37,330 nucleotides of DNA from JAKEHA01 sp964560355. Its GTDB lineage: Bacteria; Krumholzibacteriota; Krumholzibacteriia; WVZY01; JAKEHA01. Where the stretch lies: the NCBI GenBank assembly GCA_964560355.1, contig CAZLLI010000022.1, positions 1-37,330 on the forward strand. The letters run 5' to 3'. Shown piece by piece: positions 1 to 8,200 of the stretch; position 1 is the first letter of the stretch, and each line of letters begins with the position of its first letter. The notes beneath the pieces were generated by a model. The model was not told the origin of the DNA. It saw nothing but the letters and a program-made list of their open reading frames with translations, and searched no databases. Made by a program: the position numbers and the translations under genes.

Positions 1-348
1 CCGCTCGGCATCACGGCGCATGGGCTTCCCACCTTCGACCGCAAGAAGGGCGACGTGTTCGCCCACTTGCGAGAGCTCGCGTCGCGCTACCAATTGGTGC
101 GCGTGGTGGTGGGGCGGCCGCTGTCGCTCTCGGGGCGCGAAAGTGAATCGACGCGGCGCGCGGCCGAATTCGCGCGCGCGATCGAAGACGCGCTCGCGCT
201 CCCGGTCGAGATGTGGGACGAGCGCCTCTCGAGCGCCGAAGCCGAGCGCGTGCTGGCCGGGACCCGGCACAAGAAAGGAACCGTCGACCGCGTGGCGGCG
301 GTGCTCATCCTGCAGGGCTATCTCGACGCGAGGCGGCGCGACGCGTGA
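1..348 (+). CDS. ruvX: Putative pre-16S rRNA nuclease / Holliday junction resolvase-like protein RuvX (YqgF), 5'-truncated
   Basis: The reading frame is open from the first base of the window, so the N-terminus lies upstream. The remaining 115 residues carry YqgF/RuvX hallmarks: the strand and turn VVVGRPLSLSG followed by an S/T-R-R-A-A-E-F helix, the segment WDERLSSAEAERVL, and the C-terminal K-K-G-x-V-D-R-V-A-A-V-L-I-L-Q-x-Y-L helix that holds the last conserved Asp. Family members are RNase H-fold nucleases that process the 5' end of 16S rRNA and were first annotated as resolvases. The stop codon overlaps the GTG start of mltG in a GTGA, so the two genes are probably translationally coupled. 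The ruvX-mltG order is common in bacteria. The identification is firm; only the start is missing. Confidence 0.9.
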   Translation, partial: PLGITAHGLPTFDRKKGDVFAHLRELASRYQLVRVVVGRPLSLSGRESESTRRAAEFARAIEDALALPVEMWDERLSSAEAERVLAGTRHKKGTVDRVAAVLILQGYLDARRRDA

Positions 349-1391
349 GCGCGAACGCGGGTGGAAGACTGCGGCGCGCGCTTGCGACCACGCTCGTGCT
401 CGGCGTCGTGGCCGTGCTCGCGTTCGGCGCGTGGGTGACGAAAGACATCCAGGCGCGCGGCCCGCGCACCGGCGAGCGCGTGCGCATCGTGGTGGGCGAG
501 GGGGCCGGTTTCTCCGCGGTGGTGCGCGACCTCGCGGCGCACGGGCTCCTGCCGCGCCCGTGGACGCTGAAGCTCTTCGCGCGCGTGACCGGCGACGACC
601 GCCGCGTGCAGCGCGGCACCTACGAGTTCGAAACCGGCACGCCGCCGGTCGACATCTTGCGCGCACTCGTGCATGGCGACGTGCTCGCGGTGCTGGTGAC
701 GATTCCGGAAGGCTTCAACATGTGGCAGGTCGCGGGCGCGTACGATTCGGCCGGCGTCGACTCGGTGCCGCTCTTGCGCGCCGTCACCGACGCCGAGCTC
801 GCGCGCACGCTCGAGATCCCAGCGCCCACGATGGAGGGCTATCTCTTTCCCGACACCTATCGCGTTCCCTTCGGCAGCACCGCGCGCCAGGTGGCCGAGC
901 ACATGGCGTCGCGCGCGCGCGAGGAATGGAGCGACGACTACGAACGCCGCGCGCACGACATCGGGATGACGCGCCACCAGGTGCTGACCCTCGCCTCCAT
1001 CGTCGAAGCGGAGGCGCGCGTCCCCGACGAACGCGCCACCATCGCGGCCGTGTACCACAACCGACTCAAGAAGCACATGCGCCTCGAAGCCGACCCCACG
1101 GTGGCGTACGCGATGGGCGGATTCCGCGGGCGCCTCTTCTACAAGGACCTCGCGATCGACTCGCCCTACAACACGTACCGCCACGAAGGCCTCCCGCCGG
1201 GGCCGATCTGCAACCCCGGCGAGGCGTCGATTCACGCGGCACTGTACCCCGCCGACGGCGTCGACGCGCTGTATTTCGTCGCGCGCGGCGACGGGCGCCA
1301 CGTGTTCTCCAGCACGCTGCGCGAGCACAACGCCGCCGTGCGCGAAGCGCGGCGCACCCACGCCGCGCGCCGGGCGTCGAACGGGAGTTGA
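345..1391 (+). CDS. mltG: Endolytic murein transglycosylase MltG (YceG-like)
   Basis: This inner-membrane lytic transglycosylase cuts nascent glycan strands inside the chain and so sets strand length. The GTG at 345 overlaps the ruvX stop and gives a 348-aa protein, the usual family length. Residues about 10-30 form one hydrophobic membrane anchor after a short Arg-containing cytoplasmic start. A LysM-like segment follows (about 45-115: VRIVVGEGAGFSAVV... and VLVTIPEGFNMWQVA). The catalytic domain contains MEGYLFPDTY (163-172) and LASIVEAEA (216-224), with E221 at the position of the E. coli catalytic Glu. It also has VYHNRLKKHMRLEADPTVAYA and SPYNTY/GLPPGPICNPG. All are standard YceG motifs. 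An open frame continues upstream of 345 but lies inside ruvX, so that longer start is unlikely. Confidence 0.95.
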   Translation: MSANAGGRLRRALATTLVLGVVAVLAFGAWVTKDIQARGPRTGERVRIVVGEGAGFSAVVRDLAAHGLLPRPWTLKLFARVTGDDRRVQRGTYEFETGTPPVDILRALVHGDVLAVLVTIPEGFNMWQVAGAYDSAGVDSVPLLRAVTDAELARTLEIPAPTMEGYLFPDTYRVPFGSTARQVAEHMASRAREEWSDDYERRAHDIGMTRHQVLTLASIVEAEARVPDERATIAAVYHNRLKKHMRLEADPTVAYAMGGFRGRLFYKDLAIDSPYNTYRHEGLPPGPICNPGEASIHAALYPADGVDALYFVARGDGRHVFSSTLREHNAAVREARRTHAARRASNGS

Positions 1392-1404
1392 ACCGCGCGC
1401 TCGC

Positions 1405-1433
1405 TTGACACCTTCGGGGGCGTGTGGTGTAGT
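1405..1433 (+). promoter_or_regulatory. Sigma-70-type promoter for the small membrane protein
   Basis: A perfect TTGACA (1405-1410) is followed after 17 bases by TGTAGT (1428-1433). The expected start of transcription is about 1440, only two bases before the ATG at 1442, so the message would be nearly leaderless. Confidence 0.55.
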
Positions 1434-1441
1434 AACTCGGC

Positions 1442-1627
1442 ATGGCAACCACACAGAATCAAAGTTCGACGCCCAAAGCGTCCCCGCATTTTCGCTGGAA
1501 GTTGTTCGCGGCCGGCATGCTCGCGATCGTCGTGGGATATGTTTTGCTCGCGGTTAACGACATCACGATCGCGCCGGTGCTGCTGGTCCTCGGATATTGC
1601 GTCCTCGTGCCGCTCGCGTTTCTCTAG
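1442..1627 (+). CDS. Small two-helix membrane protein, function unknown
   Basis: This 61-aa protein has a polar, Ser/Thr/Gln-rich start (about residues 1-18) with HFRWKLF at the membrane edge. It then has two hydrophobic stretches, roughly 20-38 and 43-61, separated by a short N-D-I-T turn. It resembles the many small inner-membrane proteins of the DUF3098 kind in overall plan, but I cannot assign it to a family. It has its own well-formed promoter and no Shine-Dalgarno sequence before the ATG; with that promoter the transcript would begin almost at the start codon. It lies between mltG and tRNA-Val with no operon partner. Overlapping frames on the same strand are longer but Arg-rich and protein-unlike. 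Confidence 0.7.
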   Translation: MATTQNQSSTPKASPHFRWKLFAAGMLAIVVGYVLLAVNDITIAPVLLVLGYCVLVPLAFL

Positions 1628-1661
1628 CTCGCGGCGACCGGCGTCGCGCGGACCCGCCTGC

Positions 1662-1737
1662 GGGCGAATAGCTCAGTTGGTAGAGCGTCTGCCTTACACG
1701 CAGAAGGTCACAGGTTCGAGCCCTGTTTCGCCCACCA
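1662..1737 (+). tRNA. tRNA-Val (anticodon TAC), CCA encoded
   Basis: The full cloverleaf can be drawn: acceptor GGGCGAA (1662-1668) with TTCGCCC (1727-1733), D stem GCTC/GAGC, anticodon stem TCTGC/GCAGA with loop CTTACAC, and T stem ACAGG/CCTGT with TTCGAGC. Positions 34-36 read TAC, which decodes GUA (Val). Discriminator A1734 and an encoded CCA (1735-1737) follow. I see no strong promoter or terminator immediately around it. Confidence 0.95.
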
Positions 1738-1796
1738 GCCCCCCTTTCGCCCTAACCTATTCGGATCGGATGAGTTAGTCGGGATTCTGCGGCCGT

Positions 1797-1828
1797 GGGT
1801 GCGGGCGGGGTCGGAGTGGGTAGGCGGG
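1797..1828 (+). other. G-run cluster, possible G-quadruplex, in a gene-free stretch
   Basis: Five runs of three or four G occur at 1797-1799, 1803-1805, 1807-1810, 1818-1820 and 1826-1828, with loops of 3, 1, 7 and 5 bases. This meets the usual G3+N1-7 pattern. It lies between tRNA-Val and the promoter at 1873. In a G+C-rich genome this may be chance. The stretch 1738-1872 otherwise shows nothing I can name. Confidence 0.3.
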
Positions 1829-1872
1829 AGGCGTCTTCATGGGAACTTCGCATACGGACGCAAAATAGTGCG

Positions 1873-1902
1873 TTGACAGTGGTTTTCCATCCGTGGTAGA
1901 AT
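1873..1902 (+). promoter_or_regulatory. Sigma-70-type promoter for the exported-protein cluster
   Basis: TTGACA (1873-1878), an 18-base spacer and TAGAAT (1897-1902; five of six consensus bases). It sits about 120 bases upstream of the ATG at 2029 and leaves a long leader. It probably drives the gene at 2029 and, with no terminator in between, the one at 2742. Confidence 0.65.
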
Positions 1903-2028
1903 TTTTCCCGGTCGAGTAAGGTGTCGATTTACCAACGGTGGAGGGAGGTGGGCCGTCGGTGGCATTTCTGCCGGCGGCAGGCTTCTCAATATGGGCCATC
2001 ACCACAACCACTTTTTGGAGGTGTAGGA

Positions 2029-2667
2029 ATGTTGAAAGGAAAGTTCGCTGTGCTTTCGCTTGCTGCAGCGGCTGTGCTGTGTCTGCAGTTCGCGGGCGCC
2101 AACACCGTGAATAGCGGTGTTGTCGATCCGTGTTTCTCGACAGCCAGCGGTGCGGCGGGCGTTGTCTTCGGTTGTCCGCAGGACGACGGCGATCTGTTGA
2201 GCACCGCAGGTCTCACGATCACCGTTACCGTCAAGGACAACACCAACACGGCGGTTGTCGGCGTTCCGGCGGCGGACATTTGGTTGATCGGTTGTAACGA
2301 TCTGCTGGGTCTGTGCGGCGGCAGCGGCGCTATCAATGCGAACGCTGCGACGGACGTCAACGGCCAGGCGACGATCTCCGGTAACATCGCGGCCGGCGGC
2401 TGCGACCTCGGTGGCGTTCGCGTGGTTGTCCAGGGTGTTGTTATTGGCGCGGGCACCTGCGCGGCCGCTTGCGTGCCGCTCAAGGTGAAGACTGCCGATA
2501 CCAACAAGAACCTCGTCGTCAACCTCGTCGATTTCGCGACGTTTGGCGCGGGTTATACGTCGCCCCCGAAGGCGTACAACGAGTGCATTGATTACACGGC
2601 ACCGTTTGGTACTGTGACCCTGCCGGACTTCGCTAAGTACGGCTCGCACAACAACCACACGTGCTAG
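2029..2667 (+). CDS. Exported protein with Ig-like region and dockerin-like C-terminal repeats
   Basis: The ATG at 2029 follows a strong GGAGGTG (2017-2023) and gives 212 aa; an in-frame GTG at 1921 lacks both a ribosome site and a signal peptide at its N-terminus. Residues 1 to about 24 form a signal peptide (MLKGKF then an Ala/Leu core ending near FAGA). The middle, about 55-150, resembles a bacterial Ig-like fold (GLTITVTVKDNTNTAVVGVP, then a TDVNGQATISG turn). The C-terminus holds two dockerin/EF-hand-like units: DTNKNLVVNLVDFATF, and a weaker DYTAPFGTVTLPDFAKYG. The first has a D-x-N-x-N calcium loop; the second lacks most loop acids. Several Cys residues suit an extracytoplasmic protein. 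Unlike its three downstream neighbours it does not carry the ESKTWGG tail. Its partner is unknown. Confidence 0.75.
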   Translation: MLKGKFAVLSLAAAAVLCLQFAGANTVNSGVVDPCFSTASGAAGVVFGCPQDDGDLLSTAGLTITVTVKDNTNTAVVGVPAADIWLIGCNDLLGLCGGSGAINANAATDVNGQATISGNIAAGGCDLGGVRVVVQGVVIGAGTCAAACVPLKVKTADTNKNLVVNLVDFATFGAGYTSPPKAYNECIDYTAPFGTVTLPDFAKYGSHNNHTC

Positions 2668-2741
2668 TGGGCATAGCGACGTAGGTGACTCCTAAATTGT
2701 TTGCGACCGTGACTTTGCAGTTATAAAAGGAGTTTGTCGCT

Positions 2742-3335
2742 ATGAAGAGAGCTCTAGCAGGGGTGCTTGCAATCGCGTTCGTCGGCCTGATGGCCGCCGG
2801 TGCGGTGGCGCAGGTGCCTTTCTTCCAGGTTTACTTTGACGACGATAGCAATGGTAGCTACGGAGAGACGCAGAAGGGGTGTGGCCCTGTGGCCACGTTC
2901 CAGAGCCTGTATCTCGTCGCCAACAACGCGAACGCGTTCGTTGCGGCCGTCGACTACCTGGTCCAGCTTCCCGTGTCGGGCGCGATGCTGTACATCGGCG
3001 AATCGCGTCCGGTCGTTCCGGGCGGGGACCTCGCTATCGGCGCCACTCCCGCGAACAACTCGATCGAAGGGCTGGCCGTTTCGTACGGTCTCCCGCGCAA
3101 CGGCTTCGCGCCAATGCTGATCACCACGCTTAACACGATGTGGACGGGGCAGTGCGATTGCGCAGCTCCGCAGCCGCTCGCCGTTGGTGGTTTCCCTGGC
3201 AAGACGTCGCCTGCGTTCGTGCGGTGGCCGGACTACGTGGAGTTTTCGGCGGTCGGTATGACGTCGTTGCTCTGCCCGGGACCCGTCGCGACCGAGAGCA
3301 AGACGTGGGGTGGGGTTAAGGCGCTGTACCGGTAG
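2742..3335 (+). CDS. Exported protein with C-terminal ESKTWGGVKALYR tail (paralogue 1)
   Basis: This 197-aa protein starts at an ATG nine bases after AAAAGGAG (2725-2732). Residues 1-23 are a clear signal peptide (MKRALAG, hydrophobic core, cut near AVAQ). The mature part is small and mixed, with Cys residues (KGCGPV, GQCDCAAP, LLCPGP) likely to pair outside the cytoplasm. It starts with an F-x-V-Y-F-D-D-D segment that recalls the I-x-V-Y-E-D start of the protein at 3456, but similarity is weak until the end. The last 14 residues, TESKTWGGVKALYR, are identical to those of the protein at 3456 although 8 of 14 codons differ. I recognise no domain family. The shared tail suggests a common sorting, anchoring or processing signal (inference). 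Confidence 0.75.
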   Translation: MKRALAGVLAIAFVGLMAAGAVAQVPFFQVYFDDDSNGSYGETQKGCGPVATFQSLYLVANNANAFVAAVDYLVQLPVSGAMLYIGESRPVVPGGDLAIGATPANNSIEGLAVSYGLPRNGFAPMLITTLNTMWTGQCDCAAPQPLAVGGFPGKTSPAFVRWPDYVEFSAVGMTSLLCPGPVATESKTWGGVKALYR

Positions 3336-3356
3336 TTGTTTGAACGTGATTGAGTG

Positions 3357-3427
3357 GGCTGGATGAACCACGAGTTATCGGGTTCATCCACGACACGCGA
3401 ACAGCGGTTCATCCAGCCTTCGTTTTT
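3357..3427 (+). terminator. Competing hairpins with T run between two tail-bearing genes (terminator or attenuator)
   Basis: GGCTGGATGAACC (3357-3369) pairs perfectly over 13 bases with GGTTCATCCAGCC (3406-3418), and TTCGTTTTT follows (3419-3427). The same left arm can instead pair over 10 bases with GGTTCATCCA at 3381-3390, leaving an 11-base loop. The two pairings exclude each other. It lies 22 bases after the upstream stop codon and ends 14 bases before the next ribosome site. It therefore either terminates transcription or adjusts read-through between the two genes. Confidence 0.6.
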
Positions 3428-3455
3428 AAGCTCCAGTCCTGAAGGAGAAAGCGTA

Positions 3456-4016
3456 ATGAAAAAGGTTCTATTGATGGCCTCGGCTCTGACGCTGGTCGCC
3501 AGCGTCGCGCTCGCAGCGCACATCGGCGTGTACGAGGATCAGGGCGGCAACAACTGCATCAAGACTCAGTTCGCTGCCTTCCCGACCCCGAACAACATGT
3601 ACATCGTCCACAAGTTCAACCTTGGTTCGACGGCGTCGCAGTTCAAGGTCAACGACACGACGGGCTTCATTGCCTCGTCGCAGTCGACCCCGTACCTGTC
3701 GATCGGCACGTGGAACACCGACCTGTCGCTGGCGTACGGCGGCTGCGTCGTGGGTGACCACGTTCTGATGACGTTGAGCTTCTTCGTCGTCGCTCCGCCG
3801 GCGGCCTGTTCGGCTCAGCTGGTTATCGTCCCGGCGCCGACTTCGCCGGTTCCGGGTGCGGTTGCACTCGTGGACTGCGCGACGCCGAGCGGCAACCTGT
3901 TCACGGCGACGGCCGGCACGATGTACTTCGTGAACGGCTGCGTCGATCCGACGGCTTGCAACCCGACGGCGACCGAGAGCAAGACCTGGGGCGGCGTCAA
4001 GGCCCTCTATCGCTAG
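3456..4016 (+). CDS. Exported protein with C-terminal ESKTWGGVKALYR tail (paralogue 2)
   Basis: This 186-aa protein starts at the ATG after GAAGGAG (3441-3447); an in-frame GTG at 3354 is rejected because it precedes the hairpin region. Residues 1-20 form a signal peptide (MKKVLLMASALTLVASVALA). The mature protein is clearly related to the one at 4482: both have a VY/TYxD start, TASQFKVN, a (L/I)AYGGC turn with GD, TSP(V/I)PG and a VDCxxPSG segment before the tail. Cys spacing is largely shared. The tail ESKTWGGVKALYR ends the protein exactly at the stop. The fold looks like an all-beta extracytoplasmic domain, but I cannot name a family. A strong terminator follows, so this is the last gene of its unit. 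Confidence 0.78.
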   Translation: MKKVLLMASALTLVASVALAAHIGVYEDQGGNNCIKTQFAAFPTPNNMYIVHKFNLGSTASQFKVNDTTGFIASSQSTPYLSIGTWNTDLSLAYGGCVVGDHVLMTLSFFVVAPPAACSAQLVIVPAPTSPVPGAVALVDCATPSGNLFTATAGTMYFVNGCVDPTACNPTATESKTWGGVKALYR

Positions 4017-4050
4017 TTCAGGCTAGAGACCAAGATCTGCTCTTTGAATA

Positions 4051-4089
4051 GCGCCCGAGTCGCAACAGCGACTCGGGCGCTTTCTTTTT
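4051..4089 (+). terminator. Rho-independent terminator
   Basis: A perfect 13-base stem, GCGCCCGAGTCGC (4051-4063) with GCGACTCGGGCGC (4068-4080), has an AACA loop and is followed by TTTCTTTTT. It ends the unit of the gene at 3456. Confidence 0.93.
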
Positions 4090-4481
4090 CGTGCCGACGG
4101 CTTTCGGCAGCCGGGTCACGACTGCACGCAATCACGCCGCTTCGGTGACAAGAAACCCACCATCGCCCCGGTTGGTCCGCGTACGGACGCGCCGACGCCG
4201 GGGCCGTTCGCCAGCCGGCGGCCACACTTAGCTGGGCGTTTGCACGCGGCACATGGCTTGCTGAAGGCAACCCCTTGAAAAATCTTGACAGTCCCGAGGA
4301 ATGGGGAGGATATTCGGCTCGTCGAGGAGGAAGACGGGCCGAGCCCGACGGATTGCTCGAGATTCGTTTGCGAAAGATGCGGCCGGCTTAGTGAGGTACC
4401 TTCGCCCCGAGGGCCGGCGTCGGAGCTCCGTGAGGGATAACGTTCATGGGGTTCACGGTTCTGGCAAAAGGAGCAGATATC
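4090..4481. other. Gene-free stretch before the third tail-bearing gene
   Basis: Apart from the candidate promoter at 4285-4314 and the ribosome site AAAAGGAG (4466-4473), I see no convincing gene, repeat or structured RNA here. The leader implied by that promoter is about 160 bases long. Confidence 0.4.
4285..4314 (+). promoter_or_regulatory. Candidate promoter of the gene at 4482
   Basis: A perfect TTGACA (4285-4290) is followed after 18 bases by a moderate GATATT (4309-4314). It is the only -35 consensus between the terminator at 4051 and the gene. Confidence 0.45.
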
Positions 4482-5048
4482 ATGAAGAAGTTTGTGCTAA
4501 CGGTCCTGGCCGTCGCTGCCATGGTGGCACCCGCCGCCGCGCAGTACGGCGACATCAGTACGTACTCCGACGCAGCGGGTACGAGCTGTAACATTGCTGA
4601 CACGACTCCTGGGTTCAGCTTCAAAGACGTCTTCATCATGCACAAGCACACGACCGGCGCCACGGCGTCGCAGTTCAAGGTCAACTTGACCGGCGGTTCG
4701 ACGTTCATCTTCTCGTCGCAGACCATCCCCGCCGGGATGCTGAACCTGGGCAACGCGAACGACGACATCTCGATCGCGTACGGCGGTTGCTTGCAGGGTG
4801 ATTTCCTCATCCTGACCATCACCTACATCGCTTTCGGCACGAGCCCGGCGTGTTCGCACATCGTGATCGAGCCGGCGGCGACGTCGCCGATTCCGGGCGA
4901 ACTCGCGATGGTGGATTGCACGGTTCCGAGCGGCGAGCTTCACGTGCCCGCCAACGGCGTCGCGACCATCAACCCGGACGGTACCTGCCAGTGCGATGTG
5001 GCCGTCGAATCGAAGACGTGGGGCGGCATCAAGGCCCTGTACCGGTAG
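4482..5048 (+). CDS. Exported protein with C-terminal ESKTWGGIKALYR tail (paralogue 3)
   Basis: This 188-aa protein starts at an ATG eight bases after AAAAGGAG; an in-frame ATG at 4446 lacks such a site and would bury the signal peptide. Residues 1-20 are a signal peptide (MKKFVLTVLAVAAMVAPAAA). The body aligns with the protein at 3456 along its length (TASQFKVN, IAYGGCLQGD, TSPIPGELAMVDC, VPSGEL). It ends with a short Cys pair (TCQCDV) and then VESKTWGGIKALYR, the shared tail with one conservative V-to-I change. It has its own candidate promoter and a strong terminator, so it is a single-gene unit. Function is unknown. The tail and tandem paralogy point to a family of surface or secreted proteins handled by the same machinery (inference). 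Confidence 0.78.
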   Translation: MKKFVLTVLAVAAMVAPAAAQYGDISTYSDAAGTSCNIADTTPGFSFKDVFIMHKHTTGATASQFKVNLTGGSTFIFSSQTIPAGMLNLGNANDDISIAYGGCLQGDFLILTITYIAFGTSPACSHIVIEPAATSPIPGELAMVDCTVPSGELHVPANGVATINPDGTCQCDVAVESKTWGGIKALYR

Positions 5049-5070
5049 TCGTCGGACACAGAGTTGCGCG

Positions 5071-5104
5071 AAGGGCCCCCGTGCAAACGGGGGCCCTTTG
5101 TGTT
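5071..5104 (+). terminator. Rho-independent terminator
   Basis: AAGGGCCCCCGT (5071-5082) pairs with ACGGGGGCCCTT (5087-5098) around a GCAA loop, with a T-rich tail (TTTGTGTT). It lies 22 bases after the stop of the gene at 4482. Confidence 0.9.
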
Positions 5105-5129
5105 GGTGCGATCGGGGCGGGAACGCGCC

Positions 5130-5158
5130 TTGACAGGGCCGCGCCGCACCACTAGACT
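5130..5158 (+). promoter_or_regulatory. Sigma-70-type promoter of the C25 peptidase gene
   Basis: TTGACA (5130-5135), a 17-base spacer and TAGACT (5153-5158). Transcription would begin near 5165, about 50 bases before the proposed TTG start. Confidence 0.65.
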
Positions 5159-5215
5159 ATTCTTCGACGCTATCTTACGCCCCTTTGTAAACAACCCCTC
5201 TGGCGTAACTCCAAA

Positions 5216-8200
5216 TTGACCAACGAGCGCACTAGACCGAAGCCGGCCCGAACGTTTCTCGTCGCGACCGTCGGCGCGTTGCTGTGTTCGGCCCCGGCCG
5301 TGAGCACGCACGCCGCGCCCGCGGGAACGCGCGTCGCGCCCGCCACCGTCGTGCAATCGGACGCGTCGCGCGCGCGCTTCGTGGTCGACGTCCCGCGTCC
5401 TACGTTCGCGCCCTCGCCCGCGCTCTCCGGCTTCGAGCGCATCGCGCTCTCCGGCTTCGAAGCGACCGGTCAGCCCGGCCAGCCGCCCGCGCTCGCGCGG
5501 CGCTTCCTGGTCGCGTTGCCCCCCACGGGGACGTATGCCGTGAGCGCGCGCGTGCTGGCGTCGGAGCCGCTGGGGTCGCACCGCCTCGAGCCCGTCGCGA
5601 CGCCCATCATGATCGCCGGGGACGAGGACTTCGGCCCCACCACCGGCGAGCGCGTCGACTGGAACGAGTCGACCTACCTCGCGTGGGTCGCCCCCGACAT
5701 CGTGACCTACGACGCGCCCGCGTACATTCGTCGCCAGCGCGTGCTGCCGCTCGCGGTCAACCCTGTGTTCTACGACCCCAAGACCAACGACGTGGTGGTG
5801 GCGACGCGCGTCGAGATCGAGGTGCGCTTCGATCGCGGCGCGCCGGCGCGCGCGCAGGCGCCGTCGGCGCACGACGTCCAGTGGGACGACCTCTTCGGGC
5901 GCATGTTCGTCAACGCGACGCAAGCGCGCTCGTGGCACGCGCCCAAACCCGAGCTCGCCGCCAACGCGGTTGCCGCTACGCGCACGGCGCCGGGCGCGGT
6001 CAAGCTGCGCGTGCGCGACACCGGCGTGCACAAGGTCTCGGCGTCGACGCTGCTCGCTGCGGGCTTCCCGGCCGGGCAAGCGGTCGGCAACCTGCGCCTC
6101 TATCGCCGCACCTACGACGACAACACGCTCACCGCCGGCGAGACCGACGTGCCGCTGTACGTGCGCGAAGGCACCGGGGGCGTCGCGGGCGTGTTCGACG
6201 CCAACGACCTCGTGATCTTCTACGGCCTGCGCCTGCGCGACGACGCCACCCAGAACGACCCGCGCGAGTGGTACTCGTTCACGAACACCTACTGGCTGGA
6301 GCCGGGGGCGGGGACGCCCATGTCGACGCGCGCGCCGGCGCCGGGGTTCGTCACTGCCGACACCACCACCAACTACTTCGCGGCTGTGTCCCACATCGAG
6401 ACCGACGCGTATTTCCGCGACGGGAGCCCGGCGTCGTCGAACGAGATCTACTATTTGAACTCCGGCTTCGAGGCGGGGCCGGTCGACCTGCCCTTCACGG
6501 TGGGCGCGATTCGCCCCGGCGGCAACCTCGGCATCATGGCCGAGCTGCACGGGCAGAACTACTCCACCGCGCTGCGCGGCATCCGTCTTTCGCTCGTGAA
6601 CGCAACCGGCGAAACCGTGCTCGACGCGAGCTACCCCGTCTTCAACAAGAACCGCACCAACTTCGTATCGGCGCCCATCCCGGCCGCCAACGTGGCGACC
6701 GGGACCAACCAGTTCCGCATCGCGCGCCCGGCGGGGTCGACGCGCAGCACGGTCGAGGTGCTGATCAACTACATCGACATTTCCTACGGGTCGCTATACC
6801 GCGCGCGCGGCAACGTGCTGCGCTTCAACACCGCGACCCTGGCCGGCGACACCAGCATCACCGTCACCGGGTTGTCGACCAACACGGACTTCGAGCTGTT
6901 CGACGTCACCGCGCCCACCACGCCGGTGCGCTGCATCACGGGCTTCGGCAACTTCACCTCGGTGCCGGGCGGGTACGCGTTCTCGTTCCGCGAGAACGTG
7001 CCGTCGCGGCGCGATTTCGTGCTGACGCCGGTCGCGCGCATGATCGACATCGCGCCCGCCGACGTCGTGCTCGACGCACCCAGCTCGATCGTCGGCAGCC
7101 CGGCCGAGTCCGGCGTCGACGTGCTGGTCGTCACCCCCGCGGAGTTCCTTTCGCAGATGCAGGGCTGGGCCGCGTACCGCCGCGCGCAGGGCTACCGCGT
7201 GCTGGTGGCGGACATCGACGACGTGTGCGACGAGTTCAACGGCGGGGTGTTCCACGCGCGCGCCGTGCAGCGCTTCGCGCGCCACTTCTTCGAGCGCGGC
7301 GACGCCAGCGCGCTCTTGCTGGTGGGCGACTCCAGCGAGGATCACAAGACGGTGCACGCCACTTCCGCGCCGAACTTCGTGCCTACCTTCACGCGCTTCG
7401 AGAACGTGGCGAGCCTGGGCCTGGACGAAGTGGTGACGACCGACAAGCGCTTCGTCAAGCTGCCGGGACCGGGCGGCTCCACCGACGAGTACCCCGACAT
7501 GATCGTGGGGCGCATGCCGGTGGGTTCGACCACCGAGCTCGAGACGGTCCTCAGCAAGGTGTACAGCTTCGAAGCTCCCAACGCCTCCGAGTTCTGGCGC
7601 AAGCGCATGATCATCGTCTCGGACGACGAGTACTCCGAAGGCACGTCCGCCTTCGGGCAGTTCAATCGCTACTGCTACAACGCGGGCGAGGCCGGCTTCC
7701 AAGCCGGCCAGGAAACCACCGCGCAGGTGATCGAGAATTCGCTGCCGGCCGGCTACGACGTGGTTCGCTTCTACTTGAAGAACTACACCAGCGGGTTCTA
7801 TCCGCCCTGCACGACGCCGCCCGTCTGCACCGACGCGTGCGCGAACGCGCGCGCGGCGTGGGCCTACACGCGCCAAACCGCGACCGAGCGCCTGCTGGAC
7901 GAGCTCAATCAAGGCGCGACGCTGGTCACCATCCAGTCGCACATGAACCGCTCGACCGTCACCCACGAACGCCTCTTGTCGACCGAGTCCGCATCGGTAC
8001 TGGGTTCGGGGACGGGTCGTGACCACACGCGCATGGCCAACTTCGGCAGGCCGTGGATCATCTTCGGGATGGGGTGCCACTTCTCCGACTACGCGGTCTT
8101 TCGCGAGCACGAGAGCATCTGGACGCTCAGCAACGATCCCAACGGCGATGCCTTCGCCGAACAGCTCTTGTTCCAGAACAGCCGCGGCGCGGTGTCGACG

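Noticed and set aside
2722..2732. TATAAAAGGAG before the gene at 2742 as a -10 box.
   Set aside because: The A+T part is fused to the ribosome site. Transcription from it would start downstream of the Shine-Dalgarno sequence and lose it, so I read it only as a ribosome-binding site.
4301..4591. Short plus-strand open frame beginning just after the TTGACA at 4285.
   Set aside because: The translation is Arg- and Gly-rich without a ribosome site, and it overlaps the start of the well-supported exported protein in another frame.
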